A stretch of 6,323 nt of DNA from Candidatus Bathyarchaeota archaeon B26-1 (lineage in GTDB: Archaea; Thermoproteota; Bathyarchaeia; Bathyarchaeales; B26-1): NCBI GenBank assembly GCA_001593925.1, contig LUCD01000085.1, positions 1-6,323 of the forward strand. Reading direction: 5' to 3'. The position numbers and the translations under genes were made by a program. Shown here in pieces: positions 1-5,252 of this stretch. Under the pieces are notes generated by a model. That model did no database searches and was not told where the DNA came from. It was given only the letters and a program-made list of their open reading frames with translations. Within the stretch, counting starts at the first letter, position 1, and the number at the start of each line of letters is the position of its first letter.

Positions 1-36
1 TTGCGGATTCAAGATGGGGGAGGGACGAAGCGACTG

Positions 37-936
37 TTACTCTTTATTGTGGACCACGTAGTGGTTGAGGATGTTTCTGCAGTAGGCTGTCCCGTCGCAG
101 ATGTTTGTGTTTAAGTTTTGAATTCCCTCCCGGCACGTTGCGAATTCCAAGCCGTAATTTAGGGTTATCGATCTTAAGCGTCTAAGGAGCGAGGCTCTCT
201 TCTCGACTGGGAGGTATTTATATCCGGCTATCCACAACCCATCTGAGTAGGCTTCTAGAACCCTCCGGTAGGTCTCCCGGTCAACCCTCTCCTTGAACCT
301 CTTGAAGAACCCTCTCACTGGCTTCATCGTTGAGGCTGTTACCTGCTTCACGCCGATCCGTGAGGCCGCCGAGACCAGTTTTTCCAACTCTTCTAGGTCT
401 GAGTTCACGGTCGGTATTATAGGGTCGATCCTTAGAACCGTTGGAATCTTCTCCTTAGCTATCTTCTCGAGGGCCTTGAACCTCCTCTCGGGGCTGGGAG
501 CGTTAGGTTCTATGAGGCTGGAGATTTCCTCCCTGAGCGTGGTGATGCTCATCGAGACCACAGTGGGGGTTCTCTTGAAGAGGTCTATATCCCTAGTCAC
601 TAGGTCGGACTTCGTCACTATGAGGAGCGGGAAACCGTTTTCAGCCAAGACCTTGAGACACTCACGGGTTATTTCATATTTCTCTTCTAGGGGCTGATAG
701 GGGTCTGTGCAGTCGCTGAGCATAACTGGGAGCTTAACCTTCGTCCTCGCAACCGCCTCTCTAACCTTCTCCTTTAGGTTTAGACGCGGCTTCACCGGGC
801 CCCTAAAACTTGGAAACTTGACTGCGTAACAGTAAACGCATCCGTGGCTACACCTCCCAAGGTACGGGTTGATGTTGTACTTGGGGAGACACGTGCAGAA
901 GGCTGATTTCACAACGTTGAAGAGAGGTAGCCTCAT
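37..936 (-). CDS. SplB-like radical SAM protein
   Basis: A 299-residue radical SAM protein of the SplB/COG1533 type. The cluster motif C-x3-C-x2-C is C29, C33 and C36, in the context GRCSHGCVYCYA, which should ligate the [4Fe-4S] cluster that cleaves S-adenosylmethionine. Further family-like segments are SDCTDPYQPLE (about 74-84), the strand LLIVTKSDLVTRD (about 104-116), VSMSITT (127-133) and LRIDPIIPT (168-176). The C-terminus carries three more cysteines (C268, C280, C286), and C14 and C16 lie near the N-terminus. These could hold another cluster or metal, but that is inference. The ATG start is supported by a TATA-like box about 30 bp upstream, giving an almost leaderless mRNA. The substrate is unknown. 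Related proteins are loosely called spore photoproduct lyase-like, and DNA repair should not be assumed. The family call is firm; the reaction is not known. Confidence 0.9.
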   Translation of the reverse strand: MRLPLFNVVKSAFCTCLPKYNINPYLGRCSHGCVYCYAVKFPSFRGPVKPRLNLKEKVREAVARTKVKLPVMLSDCTDPYQPLEEKYEITRECLKVLAENGFPLLIVTKSDLVTRDIDLFKRTPTVVSMSITTLREEISSLIEPNAPSPERRFKALEKIAKEKIPTVLRIDPIIPTVNSDLEELEKLVSAASRIGVKQVTASTMKPVRGFFKRFKERVDRETYRRVLEAYSDGLWIAGYKYLPVEKRASLLRRLRSITLNYGLEFATCREGIQNLNTNICDGTAYCRNILNHYVVHNKE

Positions 937-962
937 AGCCGGGAATACTATTCTGGCAGAAG

Positions 963-970
963 CATATAAA
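963..970 (-). promoter_or_regulatory. TATA box for the radical SAM gene
   Basis: Read on the minus strand this is TTTATATG, a close match to the archaeal box A. Its centre is about 30 bp from the ATG at 936, so transcription would begin within a few bases of the start codon. It lies in the 63-bp gap after the carS stop, which argues that the radical SAM gene is not simply the tail of the radB-carS transcript. Confidence 0.55.
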
Positions 971-999
971 CCGCTATCTTCTTAAGCCGGTTGCTCAAG

Positions 1000-1530
1000 T
1001 CACCACGGGCTTCTCTTGAGGTGGAGCATGTAAGCTATGAGGTTCGTCAATAGATGGATGAGAGGGGTCAAGACCAAGACTACAACCACATAGTTTAGGG
1101 GCGGAGGCTCAACAGTCAAGGAGAATAGAAAAGCTCCAAGAACGAAGCCTAGCTGATCAAGAACCGGGAAGGACTCTCCAGGCTTCAGGTTCAGCCTCCT
1201 CTTTATGAACGAGCCTGCCAAGTCTCCAGTTAACGCCCCTAAAGTGAGCAGTAGCCCCAAGAGCGTGCTCCCTCGGGCTAAACCAGCTCTGGGCGCCAAG
1301 GATTCTTGAGCCCACCCTACGAGGGTTCCAACGATTATGCCTGAGATGAGTCCGCGGATGGTCTTGTGAGAGCCCAGTATGGGTCTCCCATCTATGAACC
1401 TTCGGCCCCCGTCGAGCGGTCTGCCTCCCCCGAAGAGAACCGGAGCCGCGTTGGCACAGTAGGCTGGGAAGATGTAGTAGAGGGCGTCGAAGACTAGACG
1501 TGCAACCGCAAAGACTCCGTCGCCGTTCAA
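1000..1530 (-). CDS. carS: CDP-archaeol synthase (CarS)
   Basis: CarS transfers CMP from CTP to the unsaturated archaeal diether phosphate, giving CDP-archaeol, the activated precursor for polar head-group attachment. It acts in the cell membrane. The 176-residue product matches the family's size and is very hydrophobic, with about five predicted membrane helices (roughly 6-28, 57-76, 87-106, 124-141 and 146-168). Family motifs visible are PAYCANAAPVLFGG (22-35), ILGSHKTIRG (51-60) and GDLAGSFIKRR (102-112), followed by PVLDQLGF (122-129). I recall the last motif as normally DQxDF; here the second acidic residue is glycine (G128). The start is TTG, supported by AAGGAG eight bases upstream, and no better ATG lies nearby. 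It follows radB by 24 bp and is probably co-transcribed with it. Confidence in the family is high. Confidence 0.93.
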   Translation of the reverse strand: MNGDGVFAVARLVFDALYYIFPAYCANAAPVLFGGGRPLDGGRRFIDGRPILGSHKTIRGLISGIIVGTLVGWAQESLAPRAGLARGSTLLGLLLTLGALTGDLAGSFIKRRLNLKPGESFPVLDQLGFVLGAFLFSLTVEPPPLNYVVVVLVLTPLIHLLTNLIAYMLHLKRSPW

Positions 1531-1538
1531 GATGACAT

Positions 1539-1544
1539 CTCCTT
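1539..1544 (-). promoter_or_regulatory. Ribosome binding site fixing a TTG start for carS
   Basis: The minus-strand sequence AAGGAG is a strong Shine-Dalgarno match. It sits eight bases before the TTG at 1530. The only nearby ATG is in another frame and meets a stop after two codons, so this site decides the rare start codon. Confidence 0.6.
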
Positions 1545-1554
1545 AAAGGCTGTT

Positions 1555-2241
1555 CTACGGCCTGTAGTCTTTTATTCCGTATTCTCCAATGAGAAGCATC
1601 AGCGTCCGCTCTTCTTTAGGTAGGATGGGTTTCTCAATCCTCGCAGAGACGACTCCTCTCCGAGGTGTACGGCTTAGACCTATGATTATGTCGGACCAGA
1701 ACTTGAGAACTCTTGTAGCAACGGGTTTAACCTCGGCTCCTTCCTCAGTGAAGGACTCCCTAACCTGACTCGTCAATAGTATCGGCACCTTATAAGCCTT
1801 GGAGAGCTCAGCTAGGGTTGCAACTTGACGGTTCAACTCTCTGTTGAGGGCGAAGAGGCTTCCACTGCTTAACGCGGCTCGATACAGCGACGTCACCGTG
1901 TCGATCACCACAAGGCCGAGCCGCCCAGTCACGCACTTGTCGAGGTTATCGATGACCTCAGCCTGCTCCAGAAAGTCTTTAGGCCTCATTATAACTATGA
2001 GGGATGACGCCTCCTCGGAGAAACCTCGGGCTATCTGGTAGAGCCTCTCAGGAGTGAACCCTCCGTCAGAATCAATAAATATCGTCTTATATCCGTTCTT
2101 AGCCGAGTTCACCGCGCACTGGATTGCTAGGGAGGTCTTACCCGTCTCGGCCTCCCCGTAGATTAAGGTTATACTCCCAGAAGTTATCCCCCCTCCTAAG
2201 AGACCGTCAAGAGAAGCACATCCCGTCGAGATTCTGTACAT
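1555..2241 (-). CDS. radB: DNA repair and recombination protein RadB
   Basis: RadB is an archaeal RecA/RadA paralogue thought to assist homologous recombination, with weak ATPase activity, rather than to be the main strand-exchange protein. The 228-residue product is a bare RecA core without the N-terminal helix-hairpin-helix domain of RadA, as expected for RadB. The N-terminus (ISTGCASLDGLLGGGI) is typical. Walker A is GEAETGKTS (29-37) and Walker B is LVVID (110-114). The switch segment TSQVRESF is at 157-164. The segment FIDSDGGFTPERL (55-67) corresponds to VDTEGGFSPERL in Thermococcus-type RadB as I recall it, with Asp59 replacing the usual catalytic Glu. An upstream in-frame TTG at 2253 is possible, but it overlaps the ribosome binding site that serves the ATG at 2241, so I chose the ATG. 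It is the first gene of a probable radB-carS unit. Confidence 0.92.
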   Translation of the reverse strand: MYRISTGCASLDGLLGGGITSGSITLIYGEAETGKTSLAIQCAVNSAKNGYKTIFIDSDGGFTPERLYQIARGFSEEASSLIVIMRPKDFLEQAEVIDNLDKCVTGRLGLVVIDTVTSLYRAALSSGSLFALNRELNRQVATLAELSKAYKVPILLTSQVRESFTEEGAEVKPVATRVLKFWSDIIIGLSRTPRRGVVSARIEKPILPKEERTLMLLIGEYGIKDYRP

Positions 2242-2246
2242 GTTGA

Positions 2247-2251
2247 CCCTC
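2247..2251 (-). promoter_or_regulatory. Ribosome binding site for radB ATG
   Basis: Minus-strand GAGGG lies five bases before the ATG at 2241. It overlaps the alternative TTG at 2253, which makes that upstream start unlikely. Confidence 0.5.
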
Positions 2252-2328
2252 AAAGGGCCACACCGAAAGAGCGAAGGTTGAGCTGATACTTAATCCTTTT
2301 CCTCTAAACCTTCAGTTGACGCCGCAGG

Positions 2329-2336
2329 CATATAAA
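2329..2336 (-). promoter_or_regulatory. TATA box for radB-carS
   Basis: The minus strand reads TTTATATG, and the flanking decamer is identical to that at the radical SAM promoter (plus strand GCATATAAAC). Transcription would start near 2307, leaving a leader of about 65 nt with a ribosome binding site before the radB ATG. It sits immediately past the stop of the coding-like stretch at 2341-2481. Confidence 0.45.
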
Positions 2337-2340
2337 CATT

Positions 2341-2481
2341 CTAGCCAAAGCCGGCCTCCCGCAACCGGTAAACCGGGCTACCGTAGAGCAACGTACGCTC
2401 GACGTCTAACTTAAAGGGCTGGTTCTCCCGGAGCTTAAAGGATAGTCTCTTAGGAGCGTCCCTAAATCCTAAAGGAACGTT
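2341..2481 (-). other. Possible small gene or gene remnant
   Basis: The minus strand is open for 46 codons after a TGA and ends in TAG. The peptide looks protein-like rather than random: it is rich in charged residues, contains the near-repeats SFKLRE and PFKL, and ends with YGSPVYRLREAGFG. About two thirds of its codons end in G or C, which fits a coding stretch. It has no ATG, GTG or TTG near its 5' end. An adjacent frame is open just upstream, ending in GLSAAETFL then TAG at about 2470, so one frameshift near 2470-2480 would join the two into a product of roughly 60-70 residues. It could be a decayed gene, a sequencing frameshift, or chance. I recognise no family and assign no function. 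Confidence 0.25.
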
Positions 2482-2547
2482 TCAGCTGCCGAGAGGCCTA
2501 TTACAAAAGGATGAACACACTGAGTCAAGATGACTTCTATACCACAA

Positions 2548-2554
2548 TTTTAAT
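2548..2554 (+). promoter_or_regulatory. Candidate TATA element for the RuvC-like/kinase operon
   Basis: TTTTAAT lies in an AT-rich stretch with its centre about 40 bp before the ATG at 2592 and about 30 bp before the alternative GTG at 2583. That predicts a short leader of roughly 5-15 nt, which agrees with the absence of a Shine-Dalgarno sequence in front of this gene. The match is weak. Confidence 0.3.
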
Positions 2555-2591
2555 CCGTGACTTCACATAAACTATTCTTTAAGTGCCGTTT

Positions 2592-3236
2592 ATGAGAGCG
2601 AAAATAGCCGTCGTCACGGTCTCCGGAAGAGCCTATTACAAGCTGGTGAGTGAACTTAAGGAGAGGCGTCTCCCCTTCCTTAGCATACTTCCTGGAAAGC
2701 CTATTCCAAAGACCGTCAAGGTCGTCCTGACGACGGAGGAGGAGCAGAGCGTAATCGACCACCCAAACATCCTAGTGTTTAACCCAAAAAATGAGCCGGA
2801 AGAGATCGTGAACGAAGCTATCAGGATACTTCAAGGAAAACGCATCTACAACGAAGTGACTATAGGGGTTGACCCTGGAAAAACCTTCGGAGTAGCTGTC
2901 CTATGCGACGGAACGGTCCTGAAAGCCGAGGACGGCCTCACCCTCGAGAAGGCCCTCGACACCATTCTGAAGGCGTTAAGCGAGAACCCAGCTAAAGTTC
3001 AGAGGGTAAAGATAGGGGGAGGCGTAACATATCTAGCCGAAGAGCTCCTGAAACGCCTATACAGGGTTCTACCCGGAAACGTTGAATTAGAAGTTGTGAA
3101 CGAGGTTGGGACGAGCCGGACGTGGGAGGGGAGAGGGCGGAAGCTGAGAGACGCCGACTCAGCCGTCAAGATAGCTGAGAGAAAGGGAGAGACTTATGAA
3201 GGACGCTCGGATAAGACGCGTCGTGAAGGCAGGTAA
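2592..3236 (+). CDS. Predicted RuvC/YqgF-like RNase H-fold protein
   Basis: A 214-residue protein with no family name that I recognise. The N-terminal 80 or so residues look like a small alpha/beta domain (KIAVVTVSGRAYYKLVSEL, later VKVVLTTEEE). The rest resembles the RNase H-like fold of RuvC and YqgF. The first strand carries IGVDPGKTFGVAVL with Asp94. A later strand carries LEVVNEVGTSRT with Glu171, comparable to the YqgF strand DERLTT. A closing helix carries RDADSAVKIA with Asp187 and Asp189. The acidic residues expected for metal-dependent nuclease activity are therefore present; activity itself is inference. The ATG at 2592 is chosen over an in-frame GTG at 2583; neither has a ribosome binding site. 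It overlaps the downstream polynucleotide kinase gene by 41 nt, suggesting coupled translation and a nucleic-acid processing role. A non-catalytic nucleic-acid-binding role is the main alternative. Confidence 0.75.
   Translation: MRAKIAVVTVSGRAYYKLVSELKERRLPFLSILPGKPIPKTVKVVLTTEEEQSVIDHPNILVFNPKNEPEEIVNEAIRILQGKRIYNEVTIGVDPGKTFGVAVLCDGTVLKAEDGLTLEKALDTILKALSENPAKVQRVKIGGGVTYLAEELLKRLYRVLPGNVELEVVNEVGTSRTWEGRGRKLRDADSAVKIAERKGETYEGRSDKTRREGR
3186..3189 (+). promoter_or_regulatory. Internal ribosome binding site for the kinase gene
   Basis: GGAG, within GGGAGAG, lies six bases before the ATG at 3196 and inside the coding region of the upstream gene. It fixes the kinase start and the 41-nt overlap. 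Confidence 0.55.
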
Positions 3237-4518
3237 GACCCTGCTAATAGACGGTCCGGCTTCGATCATCATGCTCTCGGGAAAGGCCACGGTTTTAGGC
3301 GCCCCCATCAGCCCCGAAGAGAAGGTTCTAGTCCGCTTCGGGAAACGTATGCCCTTCTTCTTCCTAGAGGACTCCGAACTCGAAGCCTTGCTGGGCGACT
3401 CAGCGTCCATCATGGAGTTAGAGGGAGAAACCGTTCCCCAATCATGGAAGGAAGCCGCTCAGCATGTGATCTCCAAGTCTCCGAGGCTCGTCCTCGTGAT
3501 GGGCGGGGTTGACTCAGGCAAGACCAGCCTCTGCACGTACTTAGCCAACTTAGCCATCTTACATGGCTACAAGGTAGCCGCGATCGACGGGGACCTAGGC
3601 CAGTCCGACATAGGTCCGCCAGCAACCGTCGGATTCAGCCTCCTAGAGAGGCCCGTAACCGATCTCTTCGTAACTAAACCCTGTAGCATGATCTTTATAG
3701 GGTCGACGACTCCGAGTAGGGCTTGTGACGAGGTAGTTGAAGCCTTAACTGTCCTGACACGTCGAGCAGAAGAAGCAGGAGCGGACTTGACGATACTGAA
3801 TACTGACGGGTGGGTCTCCGGAGAGGACGCGGTGGAATATAAGGTTCGGCTCGTAGAGAAGACTTCTCCAGAGATCATCTTAGCCTTAGAGGAGAAGGGG
3901 GAGCTCACCCCCATAATCTCGACGCTCAAGGACGTGGAGGTCTTACGGATTGAGCCTCCTGAGACCATAAGGAGGAGAAGCCGAGAGGTCAGAAAGTCTC
4001 TACGCGAGATGGCCTATAAAAAGTACTTAAAAGACGCCAAGGTCAGAGTGTTCAACCTGAACTGGGTGAGGCTTGAAGGAGACCCGATTATGAGGCTCTT
4101 GGGACTCCGTTGCACGCCAGATCAGGAACGATTAACGGAACTTAAAGAGGTACTCGGCGCTCCGCCGATCTATTACGGCGAGACACTGGATAAGGCCTTC
4201 CTACTCTTAGATAGATGCCTGAACAAAGAAACCCGTGCGAAGCTGGAGTTGTACTTCAAGAAGCCAGTGGTCATTTTGAGGAGGGGAGACGAGAGCGGGA
4301 GACTGCTCGGCTTGAAGGATTCCAGAGGAAACCTCTTAGGAATAGGCGTCCTCTGCAACATAGACCCAAAGAGGAGGATCATAAGGGTTTATACGCGCGT
4401 CACTGAGACCGTATCGTCGATCCACATCGGCGAGGTTAGACTGAACACTGAGGGGAAAGAGATTGAGTATCCGAGCGGCAAGTCTCTCAAACCGAAGCCG
4501 ACGGACATAAATCTCTGA
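3196..4518 (+). CDS. clp1: Clp1/Grc3-family polynucleotide 5'-kinase
   Basis: Members of this family transfer the gamma-phosphate of a nucleotide to 5'-hydroxyl ends of RNA, and in an archaeal homologue also DNA. They act in RNA processing or end healing. The 440-residue product has the three-part family layout. A small beta-rich N-terminal domain spans about 1-80. The P-loop kinase core spans about 97-265, and a C-terminal domain about 285-440. Walker A is GGVDSGKTS (103-111). DGDLGQSDIGPP (131-142) is the family's characteristic acidic/GQ motif. GSTTPSR (169-175) fits the clasp segment, NTDGWVSG (202-209) follows, and an arginine-rich lid-like helix RRRSREVRKSLR lies at 259-270. All expected catalytic motifs are present. 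Its start lies inside the RuvC-like gene and its end overlaps convergent nth by 32 nt. The family is certain; the physiological substrate is unknown. Confidence 0.92.
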   Translation: MKDARIRRVVKAGKTLLIDGPASIIMLSGKATVLGAPISPEEKVLVRFGKRMPFFFLEDSELEALLGDSASIMELEGETVPQSWKEAAQHVISKSPRLVLVMGGVDSGKTSLCTYLANLAILHGYKVAAIDGDLGQSDIGPPATVGFSLLERPVTDLFVTKPCSMIFIGSTTPSRACDEVVEALTVLTRRAEEAGADLTILNTDGWVSGEDAVEYKVRLVEKTSPEIILALEEKGELTPIISTLKDVEVLRIEPPETIRRRSREVRKSLREMAYKKYLKDAKVRVFNLNWVRLEGDPIMRLLGLRCTPDQERLTELKEVLGAPPIYYGETLDKAFLLLDRCLNKETRAKLELYFKKPVVILRRGDESGRLLGLKDSRGNLLGIGVLCNIDPKRRIIRVYTRVTETVSSIHIGEVRLNTEGKEIEYPSGKSLKPKPTDINL

Positions 4519-5143
4519 CTGGGCAGACCGGACACGAGGGCTTCAAGGCTTTACAGTACTTTCTGCCGAGAGCTATCAGAAGCATGTGCACGTCGAAGTA
4601 TTCTTTCGGCTCGTACAGTCTTTGGAGAGACAGCCTCACATCCTCGTAGCTCCCATCCGAAGGGGCTAACCCCAACCTCTTCGAGACCCTCTTCACGTGG
4701 GTGTCGACTGGAAGGACGGGTCTACCAGCACAGAAGAGGAGAACGATATCAGCCGTCTTAAAACCTACACCCGGCAGCTCCATAAGCCTCCTCCTAGCCT
4801 CAGCTAGAGGCGTGGAGTAGATGAAGTCGAGAGACCCGGAGAACTCCTCCAACACTCGACGCGCAATCTCCTTGAGGACCCTAGACTTGTTCCGGTATAG
4901 GCCTGCAACCCTCAAGGCGTCCTCAACCTCTTTGAGGCTTGCCTTTGATAGGGCTTCAGGAGTTATCTGGAACCTCTCCGAAAGGTTCTGGTACGCCCTT
5001 CTCGTATTGGTCTCAGCCGTCGATTGGGAGATAACTGTTCTCACGAGAACCTTAAAGGGGTCTTCTACGCTGGGGAGCCTTGGAACCCCGAAACTTCTCC
5101 TCAACACTTGGAGTATCTTATCAGCCTTCTCAGACCTCGCCAT
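4487..5143 (-). CDS. nth: Endonuclease III, DNA glycosylase/AP lyase
   Basis: Endonuclease III removes oxidised pyrimidines and cuts the abasic site by beta-elimination in base-excision repair. The 218-residue product is complete. The helix-hairpin-helix LPGVGFKTAD (123-132) contains the catalytic Lys129. VDTHV (146-150) supplies the catalytic Asp147. The C-terminus has the [4Fe-4S] pattern C-x6-C-x2-C-x5-C at C197, C204, C207 and C213. The N-terminal ISQSTAETNTRRA (38-50) matches the archaeal form of the family. An in-frame ATG at 5197 would add 18 residues, but a TATA-like element at 5176-5183 would then lie inside the gene. The ATG at 5143 gives the usual family length and a short leader, so I prefer it. 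The last ten residues, including C213, are encoded within the overlap with the convergent kinase gene. Confidence 0.93.
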   Translation of the reverse strand: MARSEKADKILQVLRRSFGVPRLPSVEDPFKVLVRTVISQSTAETNTRRAYQNLSERFQITPEALSKASLKEVEDALRVAGLYRNKSRVLKEIARRVLEEFSGSLDFIYSTPLAEARRRLMELPGVGFKTADIVLLFCAGRPVLPVDTHVKRVSKRLGLAPSDGSYEDVRLSLQRLYEPKEYFDVHMLLIALGRKYCKALKPSCPVCPVRDLCPSASV

Positions 5144-5175
5144 AACGGATTCGGACCCCTTTGAAACGTGAAACC

Positions 5176-5183
5176 AATAAATA
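5176..5183 (-). promoter_or_regulatory. TATA box for nth
   Basis: The minus strand reads TATTTATT, a good box A. Its centre is about 36 bp before the ATG at 5143, predicting a start about 10 nt upstream of it. This supports 5143 over 5197 as the translation start. Confidence 0.5.
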
Positions 5184-5197
5184 GTGAGAGTGTGCAT

Positions 5198-5205
5198 CTA
5201 TTAAG
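5198..5205 (+). promoter_or_regulatory. Candidate TATA element for the PAC4-like/UbiD operon
   Basis: CTATTAAG would place transcription near 5227, leaving a leader of about 25 nt that includes the ribosome binding site at 5242-5247. A second AT element, TTTAAAT at 5228-5234, is a better box A match but would start transcription at or just past the chosen start codon. Which one is used cannot be decided from sequence. Confidence 0.3.
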
Positions 5206-5241
5206 CGACACGGTTACGTTGGTCCTCTTTAAATGTGGAGC

Positions 5242-5247
5242 AGGTGA
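5242..5247 (+). promoter_or_regulatory. Ribosome binding site selecting a TTG start
   Basis: AGGTGA matches the anti-Shine-Dalgarno end of archaeal 16S rRNA and lies five bases before TTG at 5253. The alternative GTG starts at 5235 and 5244 lack a well-spaced site. Confidence 0.45.
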
Positions 5248-5252
5248 ACTCC

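Larger units (their letters stand above)
2242..2591. other. Intergenic region between divergent radB and RuvC-like gene
   Basis: This gap of about 350 bp is the longest stretch in the window without a secure gene. It holds a TATA-like box for radB (2329-2336, minus), a weaker TATA-like element for the rightward gene (2548-2554, plus), and a coding-like minus-strand stretch (2341-2481), each listed separately. I looked for a tRNA (acceptor pairing, T-loop GTTCRA), signal recognition particle RNA, RNase P RNA and C/D box pairs, and found no convincing match. An exact octamer CTTAAAGG occurs at 2410 and 2434, with a variant CCTAAAGG at 2468. An unrecognised small RNA cannot be excluded. Confidence 0.5.

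Noticed and set aside
1..36. Terminator or gene end at the left edge
   Set aside because: The 36 bases past the radical SAM stop show no T-rich tract on the minus strand and no coding signal that can be judged in so short a stretch.
293..697. Plus-strand open frame of 134 codons
   Set aside because: It lies wholly antisense inside the radical SAM gene, which has the Cx3Cx2C motif and family segments in the other strand. This is a shadow frame.
2341..2520. Possible tRNA or structured RNA (GC-rich CCGGTAAACCGG, GAGC...GCTC pairs)
   Set aside because: No acceptor pairing, anticodon arm or T-loop could be assembled, and no signal recognition particle or RNase P signature was found. The pairings are short and isolated.
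2508..2572. C/D box guide RNA (GGATGAAC, CTGA, AGATGAC)
   Set aside because: The C-like and D-like boxes are too close together to hold a guide segment, and no final CTGA box follows in range.
2550..2762. Minus-strand open frame of 70 codons reaching into the radB upstream gap
   Set aside because: Most of it is antisense to the start of the RuvC-like gene, whose plus-strand frame has clear conserved motifs. It lacks any recognisable motif or promoter.
3567..3968. Minus-strand open frame of 133 codons
   Set aside because: It is antisense to the kinase core, including the DGDLGQ motif. Its serine/threonine-rich composition is typical of a shadow frame.
4821..5171. Plus-strand open frame of 116 codons
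   Set aside because: It is antisense to the N-terminal half of nth and has no motif or promoter.
5143..5197. Longer nth start at ATG 5197 adding 18 residues
   Set aside because: The extension (HTLTIYWFHVSKG) is unlike endonuclease III N-termini, would include the best TATA-like element inside the gene, and exceeds the usual length.
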